Origin: Zygnema cylindricum
Lineage: Eukaryota; Streptophyta; Zygnematophyceae; Zygnematales; Zygnemataceae
Direction: 5' to 3'
Length of the DNA stretch: 26,800 nt
Assembly: GCA_037447655.1 (NCBI GenBank)
Contig: JBBHKE010001006.1
Span: forward strand, 256,324 to 283,123
Part shown: piece after piece, positions 1 to 26,800 of the stretch
Numbering within the stretch: position 1 is the stretch's first letter
How the letters are laid out: every line of letters starts with the position of its first letter
Made by a program: the position numbers and the translations under genes
The notes under the pieces: model-generated
The model's database searches: none
What the model was told of the DNA's origin: nothing
What the model saw: the letters and a program-made list of their open reading frames with translations, nothing else

Positions 1-257
1 TTCTTAACCGGGTTACCTTACTTGAAATACCCCTTCCTCCTAGCTCCTTTTTCTGCTGTAATTCAATGAAATACACTAAAAAAAACTTAAGCTCCTTTCA
101 GAAAGAATAGCGAGTTTAAGGTTACAAAAAAAAAAAAAAAAAATCACTGACGAAAAAATCCTTGAAGAAAAAAAGTCGTTGAAGAAAAAAAGTTGTTGAA
201 GGAAAAAAACATTGGAATTTGAGCGATAAGAAAGACTTTCCTCGAATTCAAAAAAAA
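1..257 (-). other. 3' flank / probable 3' UTR of the ATPase gene
   Basis: This is the sequence immediately after the stop codon on the minus strand. It holds an A/T homopolymer at about 126-142 and, at 161-211, about three copies of a 17-bp unit (GTTGAAGAAAAAAAGT-like). No clear AATAAA is present on the transcript strand, so the polyadenylation site is not placed. Nothing coding is seen. Confidence 0.45.
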
Positions 258-20570
<20,313 letters not shown>

Positions 20571-20830
20571 GATTCTTTTGTATCACCTTCCTTATTTGAG
20601 AAGTAAATCCGTGATATTGCTGAAGAAACCCTAGCCTGACCGAAAGTAAGCCTAAAGTAAGCCTAAAGTAACCCTAACCCTAAAGTCGCCTAATAGGCAA
20701 GAAGTGGCAGGATTGATGGAGAACATTCACACGTGCGGAGGCCTGCCCACACATGTGTTCTCCGCTTAATGGTAGGATGGTCAAACGGATGGTAAATGAC
20801 TAAATGGTACTTCTGACTCATGTTCTAATG
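20571..20830 (-). promoter_or_regulatory. 5' UTR/promoter region with telo-box motifs
   Basis: Just upstream of the ATG, AAACCCTAG occurs at 20626-20634 and TAACCCTAACCCTAAA at 20669-20684, joined by two copies of an 11-bp unit (GTAAGCCTAAA). Telo boxes near transcription starts are common in plant housekeeping and translation or replication genes. No convincing TATA box was placed, so the start site is not assigned. Confidence 0.55.
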
Positions 20831-22773
20831 TTCCATGCATAGTGCTGAACTGCTGATTATCCCTCAAAATTCAGCTCGATATATCGCGCTTTCAGTTTAT
20901 AGCATTATCGGGAAGATCACAAATCGAGCATCGAAGATTTTGCCAATATGTGTAAGGATAAAAAATGGCCGATATTTTCTTAGTTTTAACTTAGGTCTTT
21001 TAGATGTACAAACTGGCGGAATTTTCCAAATATAAAAAATACAAATTTAAACAGGAAGTAAAGAAAGCTACAGTACTATTGTACGGAGTTAAGAGCACAT
21101 CTCTTTGTTATAGTCATATGGATATCGATATACAGTTGTTATTGGTTACCCGATATATAGCCTTGATATATCCATTATTGAGAACTCTAAAGAGATACAT
21201 ATCGATTATTGGATAAAATTGCTCGATATGCAACAGTACTTTGGTTCTATGTATTCTTGTGATGCATATCCTGACTTGCATCCAATTTTACGTCGCTCAA
21301 AATTTGTACAAAACTCGACGATTGGTAGGTGATATTCAAGGCATACGTTTGATGTTCAATATTAAAACAAGCTTAACCTTAAAAAGGTGTAAAATAACAA
21401 ATTTAAAGCATTATCTAAGAGCATGACTTGCGCTTCAAATCGAGCAAAAAAAGGATACATTTGACTTGTCTACACAACCCCACATCTTGAAATATTTCCA
21501 TTTTCCCTCATGTAACCAGCTTTGGGGAATATAGCGAAGTTGACTTTTCGACCTCCTAATTAAAAATATACCAACGTGGATGTAGTAAGCTACATTAACT
21601 CTCCATATATTTTTCTTTGCTCGGCTATTTATGCATGTATTTTACTTGATCCTTTCCATTAGCCAGTCTAACATCAACAGTTAAAGATGATTTGGAGTTA
21701 ATCTCTCCTCTTGGGCTTGCTGATTCGGGCAATATTGTTTTATTCACAATATCTCCACCAGTACAACCATCCCCTCCGTTTTTGTGGAAGGAATTTATGA
21801 TTTCCCTTCACGTTATCTTGTTGCAATATGCTTCTATATAACTCTTTGCTCCTCCGCGATGTTTTTTTAATTTCGTTTTTATTATTTGTAATAAATTTAT
21901 GTATGTTACTCGTAAATAAATTGGTAAAATTGGTTATTTCACCAGCTTATGTTTGATTTGTCGATATTGGTTGCTTCACCTATTTATGTTTTATTTGTCA
22001 CCTTTCCTCGCTTGATAAAAGTCTATAGAAACTTATAAAACATATCACCAAACTTATATTGTTGGGTTTTTGCTTGATTTTGATTCATGTTTACTTGGGT
22101 TGTAAAAACACCCCCCTAAATTGTGGCAAAATCGTCAAAGGCGATAGGAGATTGAGTCTTCTTAACCGATCAAATGGCAAAAGCCTTGTGAACTTATATA
22201 TAAGTGAGAAGGAATGCACAAGAGTGCCATTGTATACTAAAATCAGTTTGTGACTGAAATGTAGTAAATGACTTATATGAATCAAATTTGAGATGAACGG
22301 ATGTTGACCTTAAGCGTAACCATTGCAATAGTATTAACCCATATATTCCCTTCACACCTATGAGACGTTGTGTATCACTATTGATGTATTGCACTTAAAT
22401 AATTACTTAATTGACTTAGGAAGGATAATTTGATGTTAAGCGCATGTGTTCTCGTGATTCATTGTGTTCAACATTGTATGTAGCAACTAGCTACTGTACT
22501 TTCTTATGCAGACTCGCTCAAACTTAAATTAAGCTCAGTCGTTACAAATTGTCAATGTATGCTCATTGGAGTAAAGCTCATATGAAATGCAACTAAATAA
22601 TGTATATGGATAAAATTCATGAGGTATTACGTTGTGGTGAGCCTGAACCATTGTAAGTTTGTAACACTCTAAAAGAGTAAAAGCATTTCATTATATCAGA
22701 TCACTTTAAACGTGGTTAACAAAATTTTATCATAACATGCCAACAAAACAGTCCTAGTCATTGGTACATATGC
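20831..22773. other. Intergenic AT-rich sequence, no gene seen
   Basis: No coding frame, RNA gene or complete transposon was recognised. The part at 20870-21230 is enriched in CGATAT/ATATCG/ATCGAT palindromes, like the interior of the hAT-like element in intron 24, but no terminal repeats were found. All open frames are short and uncharacterised. Confidence 0.6.
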
Positions 22774-22781
22774 CTTGTCGG

Positions 22782-23147
22782 CATAGTTCAAAAGTAGGTG
22801 ACCGTACGCCCATACAATATGCCTATTGTATGCAAAACATACAATATGGCCTTAAGACCCATATATTGTATTGGCCGCAAAATGAAATAAAATAGCAACA
22901 GGGTTGGGTTGCACATGGATTGATAGAGAATTAAACGTCATGTCTAAATTAGAAAAAAAAATTGGACAAAAAAATCTTTTTCTGTGAGTTTTGAGCGACT
23001 TTTTATTTAAACCGTCAGATCTGGACGATCTGACGGTCGCTGATGAAAGTAGCGATCTAAGAAGATCACATGGAAAGCCCGTAACACAACTTACGCTAAA
23101 GGCGGCCTACAAAAGGCCTACCAAAAAGCGCCTACTTTTGAACTATG
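22782..23147. mobile_element. hAT-like MITE, 366 bp, upstream of the gene
   Basis: A 17-bp perfect inverted repeat CATAGTTCAAAAGTAGG lies at both ends, with a perfect 8-bp target duplication CTTGTCGG (22774-22781 and 23148-23155). Internal features are CATACAATATG inverted copies near 22811-22870, a perfect 11-bp-stem hairpin at 23011-23037, and GGCGGCCTA/AGGCCTA subterminal motifs as seen in plant hAT MITEs. Confidence 0.92.
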
Positions 23148-23155
23148 CTTGTCGG

Positions 23156-24041
23156 AGATATGAGTAAAACAAAAAACCATCAAACTCAACTTTCGTTGAA
23201 ATTTTGTAGCACGTCGGGATTCCAAAATACTGTGGTGTGCTGCCATGTAGTTTTGACGACCGACGGACAGATAATGGGTTCAACATAGCTACGGCTACGC
23301 GCCAAACAAAAAAATGAAAGATATTGAAGTTTGGATTGTCCGTACAACTTGTCCCCAATTATGCGCAACTCAGTGGCCTGGATTTGAACTTCGAGGTTCT
23401 AAAATCTAAACAGCTTTCAGCTGTACGTTTCCATGTACCATTACAATATTACATTACAGTACAGTGCTGTACCTCCCACTTCACGACTATCACGCCATTA
23501 TCAGCCTGGTCTCTACTGTACTGTAGTTGCAGTATCTGCCGGGACGGACAAAAGTGCCGGAAAATACTAGTACTGTACCGTACTGTACTGTACTGTACTG
23601 CTAGCCGTCATAATTGTGACCTTAAATTTAAGTTCGTACGATGGTTCAGCCAATCGCTGTATCACCGTACATATGGGTCATCCAGGCTACAGTGTCCTAC
23701 CAACGGAACGTCCAGCGCGGCAAAACATTTGCATGTTCGGTGATCTCGGCCGTTAAATCCAGACACAAAAGATTATTAGGATTTTGTAGTTCTGTTTCGC
23801 TGCTGGATAATCTCAAACGGTCGAATATTTCAAATTTATGACTTTATGAGCCGGCCAGGTCAGCAAAATCGAGAAGCTGAGGTCACCGAGCACAAAGTAC
23901 GGCTCCAAAAATGTTTTTAGGTGAGACTTAACGCGTATAAATATCTGTCATTGGCTAAGAAATATTTTATATTCTAAAGATTTTTTTTTTATAGTTTAGT
24001 ACTTTTTGAACTTTTTGCCGATGACCACATAATCCAAGCTG
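23156..24041. other. Intergenic sequence, no gene seen
   Basis: The stretch between the hAT MITE and the copy-B element contains the TACTG microsatellite and scattered GTACAG motifs. A 139-residue plus-strand frame (23324-23743) overlaps the microsatellite and shows no recognisable domain; I do not call it a gene. Confidence 0.6.
23566..23601. repeat. TACTG pentanucleotide microsatellite
   Basis: Five to six tandem TACTG units with one TACCG variant. Related GTACAG/CTGTAC fragments are scattered from 23455 to 23530. It lies in the intergenic stretch between the hAT MITE and the copy-B element. Confidence 0.85.
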
Positions 24042-24044
24042 TTA

Positions 24045-24822
24045 GGGTATGTCCCCATGTGCATAAGTAAGGGTTTTTTCTGTCGTTTTGCTGTAAAACT
24101 TAGCGCCGTACTGCGTAAGCTGCATCCGTACGAAAGAATAGCAAATTTGTAGAGTACAATTTGCGTCATCCTCGAATTTAGGATGTATGAAAATTTGTCG
24201 TCTTGTGTTTTTCGACCCACTCCCACGACAAAAAACGTCATCTTCAACCTTACGTTTAAAACACATGCGCGATGTGTTTTAAAACTAGGGGTTTTCTACA
24301 AGCAAATAGGAACATATATTCGCACGTGCCGTATTTCCGAAAAAATTAACACGATTTCCAAAGTCAAAGAAAAGTACAGAGCTCGCTATGTTTTGTCGGT
24401 TTGCAGTCAAATACTACAAATAAAAGTACACAATTTGTTTGGTTTTGTCCGTTTTCGTCCAGTACGGATTTTTTCTTGCAGGGGTGTTCAAATTCCGATG
24501 CCATTTCACGTCGACCGGGTAGGAGACGAAAAGGCAAAGCGCATCTTCGTCAACCGTGAAACGGCACAGGCTGGAAGGCGGTACGTCTACAATGTCACGG
24601 TAAGACATGCGACGTCACAAGCAGTTCCAAAAAATAACGTGCGACCACAGATTGTAGACGTTGACAACCGTCATGGGTATTGTTGACGTATACAATCGTC
24701 ACACGCGTAAATTACGATTTCGTTCTTACAGGGACATAAGGACACCTGAAAACCGGGTCCGGCGGATCCGCGCTAAAATACAAAGTAAGTTCGCTAAGTT
24801 ACAAGTACATGGGGACAAACCC
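24045..24822. mobile_element. PIF/Harbinger-like non-autonomous TIR element, 778 bp (copy B, upstream of the gene)
   Basis: The left end GGGTATGTCCCCATGT and the complement of the right end GGGTTTGTCCCCATGT differ at one position. The flanking duplication is TTA (24042-24044 and 24823-24825). It shares with copy A the subterminal GGGTTTTTTCTGTC block, the GTAGACG/ACAACCGTCA repeats (about 24586-24700) and an ACGATTTCRTT block near the right end. No transposase frame is visible; the 167-residue plus-strand frame inside it is not recognisable. Confidence 0.82.
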
Positions 24823-24993
24823 TTACTTGTGTGTAAACGAAATCTGAAGATTCTTGTTTTCTGACACTTTTTGTTTTCTTCTCCACAAGACCGTCCGTTT
24901 GCCACGGAAACGCATTGATTCCGACAAAGGTACAGTACGGTACGGTCACAGCCAACGACTTTCATGAATCAGCAATTTTGTTTTTTTAGATTC

Positions 24994-25120
24994 TTTTAGG
25001 ATTTTTTCAGGGTTTTTTAAGGGGGGATTTTGGTTTTTTGGGGTTATGTAGGGTTGTTAAGGGTTTGTTTAGGGTTTGTCAGGGTTTTTTAGGGTTTTTT
25101 CAGGGTTTTTGGGGGGGGGG
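24994..25120. repeat. Degenerate telomere-like (TTTAGGG-related) G-rich stretch
   Basis: Repeated AGGGTTTTTT, AGGGTTTG and TTTAGGGTTTG units resemble the plant telomere repeat but vary in T-run length. The stretch ends in a run of ten G at 25111-25120. It starts about 170 bp to the right of the copy-B element. Confidence 0.75.
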
Positions 25121-25854
25121 ACTGGATGAAGGAAATTGTGGCCATTTGCGGAGTTCCGTTAAAGTGCTAAACCAGCTCGCCGATGTCGTTTAAGAAAAAT
25201 CGAATCTCTGGATAAAATCTTTCAGGATTTCCTCGAGTTTCTTTGCATATTGTGTCTGTTAGGCTGAGCTGGCGCAAATATGCGTGACAGCTAAAGTACA
25301 CCGAAATTGACAAATATTTAAACATGAAAAATGGTGGTTTTCTTAACTCGGTTCGGTGTCGAGAAAATTTCAAAGATCTCTTGTACAGTATGTCGAAGAT
25401 ACGGATGCATCCAAAAGATCTACTGCTAGAGCGAGTCGTCACAGGTGAAAAAAACAGAAAGATAAGCTAATCCGTCGAGATAGCCGACAGCGAACAGACC
25501 ACTTAGGAAAAGTACCCTCTGGCAGAGATATAATTGGTGCGTACAATTTCATTTGAATGGAAAGATTTGCTTTCAAGATTTTGCGCACGCGACAAGATAT
25601 TAGTACCGTTTAACTGTACGGAAAGCAAATTGTGGATGATGATAGACTTGAGCCTGCCTCTTGCGATTTGTCGTTTCCGGACAGCAGTGGGACCAATGCA
25701 ATTTACCACGTGTCTGACAGATCGATGCTGCTTTACCAAAAATCAGAAAAAACTTGAGGTGGAAATAAATGCCAAGCTGGCAACAAAATCTTTTTGATGG
25801 ATTGTGAGCCAAATAGGCTGATTCAGTGACTCAGCCTGTGACTGCCACGTAGGA

Positions 25855-26320
25855 TCCTTCACGTGGGCATGCTGACATAACCGATGACGTGTCATTTAGG
25901 AAGTGCGAAAGAGTGAAGATTTTGTTCGAATTGGGAAACTGGCAGCTCTGGATAAATCGGGACTCGATAAAATGAAAAATGGTTGAACCGGCGAAAAAAA
26001 AAAGTTTCGCTTTGAAAATTTTACGACTGCGGGAAAATCGGAAACGGGCAGACATAAAAGTTTTGATGTTATCAAACGTTGATTCCTTTTTTATCTCCAT
26101 CGGATAAGAAAAGCCGGAAAGTGTCGGTGTCAAAAAAGATGTTGGTTCGTTTGAAACACGTGCGAAGATTTGAAGTCCTTTTGAAAAACACGTGCAAAAG
26201 ACAAAAAAATATGAGCTAGCCAGATATTGCATCAGCTTTCCATGTAGATCAGAAACTTCCACTGAACTGGAATCAGCTGACGTCAACTTTCGGTCTGGTC
26301 GACGTCATGAGTCAATTTTT
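25855..26320. promoter_or_regulatory. Cluster of bZIP-type motifs (as-1-like pair, G-box, CRE-like palindromes)
   Basis: CACGTG is at 25860-25865. TGAC at 25873 and TGACG at 25885 sit 12 bp apart, the spacing of plant as-1 elements. TGACGTCA is at 26278-26285, GACGTCA at 26301-26307 and TGAGTCA at 26308-26314. Motif presence is seen; function as a promoter for anything is inference. Confidence 0.35.
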
Positions 26321-26411
26321 TTACTTAGATCCAGTACAGTAGTCGCGAAAGATGTACTACAAGAGTCAAATATGTTGTTATTTTCTGCCACGTGTAGGGA
26401 TTTTAATAATA

Positions 26412-26443
26412 GCTGAGTCATAAAACGTCCTTTATGACTCAGC
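26412..26443. repeat. Perfect 13-bp-stem hairpin with TGAGTCA cores
   Basis: GCTGAGTCATAAA (26412-26424) and its exact reverse complement (26431-26443) are separated by a 6-base loop, ACGTCC. It lies in the intergenic stretch near the right edge; no gene is adjacent within the window. Confidence 0.85.
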
Positions 26444-26490
26444 ATGATTTCTACGAGTTGCCGCATACATTTTATGAACGTTTAGGGTAA

Positions 26491-26590
26491 CCTTCCATCA
26501 GGCGTTCCCAGTAATCGTACGAACACGTTTACTGGGAGTAAATTTTGTAGCACCCTTCCATCAGGTCGTGCCAGTGAATGAGGTGTTAGA
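26491..26590. repeat. 63-bp-spaced direct repeat near the right edge
   Basis: CCTTCCATCAGG followed by a CCAGTRA-type tail occurs at 26491 and 26554. An inverted pair CCCAGTAA/TTACTGGG lies between the copies (about 26507-26536). This is possibly the terminus of a transposon continuing outside the window. Confidence 0.6.
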
Positions 26591-26800
26591 TTGCGATTGG
26601 TACCACGTAGGACCTTTTGAGCCGCCCAGGAATAATCATCATTTCCAAAAGGACAAAATCGCAGCTGCGTATGTGTACGGGCGGACGCCGATTAAAATAT
26701 CTAGTAGCGTCACGCTAATGTACAATCTGAACGTTCTTACGGTTGTTGTGGTATCAACGGCCACGAAAACCGTTGCAAAATTAAAGTTTGTACAAATGTC

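Larger units (their letters stand above)
25121..26800. other. Intergenic sequence to the right edge, no gene seen
   Basis: GC content is somewhat higher than in the stretch to the left. It holds the bZIP-motif cluster, hairpin and direct repeats listed separately. The longest frame (151 codons, minus, 25831-26286) has no recognised motif and overlaps the motif cluster. Confidence 0.55.

Noticed and set aside
24183-24686. 167-codon plus-strand frame inside the copy-B element
   Set aside because: No transposase motif; the frame spans the repeated GTCTACAAYGTCAC motifs and probably arises by chance.

Overview
The window is nuclear DNA from a land plant. It is AT-rich and dense in introns, with GT-AG splice sites and plant telo-box motifs (AAACCCTA-like) just upstream of the only gene. 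That gene's closest recognisable relatives are the plant FHA-domain AAA-type ATPases, the 'CDC48-related / MSP1-like' family with several Arabidopsis members. The species cannot be named from this sequence.

Layout. One split gene fills 258-20570 on the minus strand. I resolved 28 coding exons by following homology together with intron phase. Exons 1-26 join in one uninterrupted frame of 1327 codons, and two further exons (1936-2050 and 258-371) supply the conserved C-terminus. The order is a charged N-terminal tail (exons 1-2), an FHA domain (exons 3-5 plus the first codons of exon 6), a long acidic/serine-rich linker (exon 6), a degenerate first AAA region carrying a small KOW/SH3-like insert (exons 7-20), and a canonical AAA domain with Walker A, Walker B and sensor 1 (exons 22-27). 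The exon expected between 2397 and 2050, which should encode the conserved helix after the SGSDLK motif, was not found. This is the main puzzle in the gene.

The introns hold most of the non-genic content: an 818-bp PIF/Harbinger-like element, a 624-bp hAT-like element with a perfect 8-bp target duplication, a probable 389-bp foldback element, long (TA)n/(TG)n arrays, several minisatellites, and a series of CT-rich tracts that are all pyrimidine on the transcribed-RNA strand and often touch splice sites.

Upstream of the gene (20571-26800) I see no second protein-coding gene. The region holds a telo-box promoter, a 366-bp hAT-like MITE with a perfect 8-bp target duplication, a second copy of the Harbinger-like family (24045-24822), a telomere-like G-rich stretch, and a bZIP-motif-rich segment with hairpins and direct repeats near the right edge. 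Nothing here shows an operon, CRISPR array, phage or other prokaryotic system, and I found no RNA gene.
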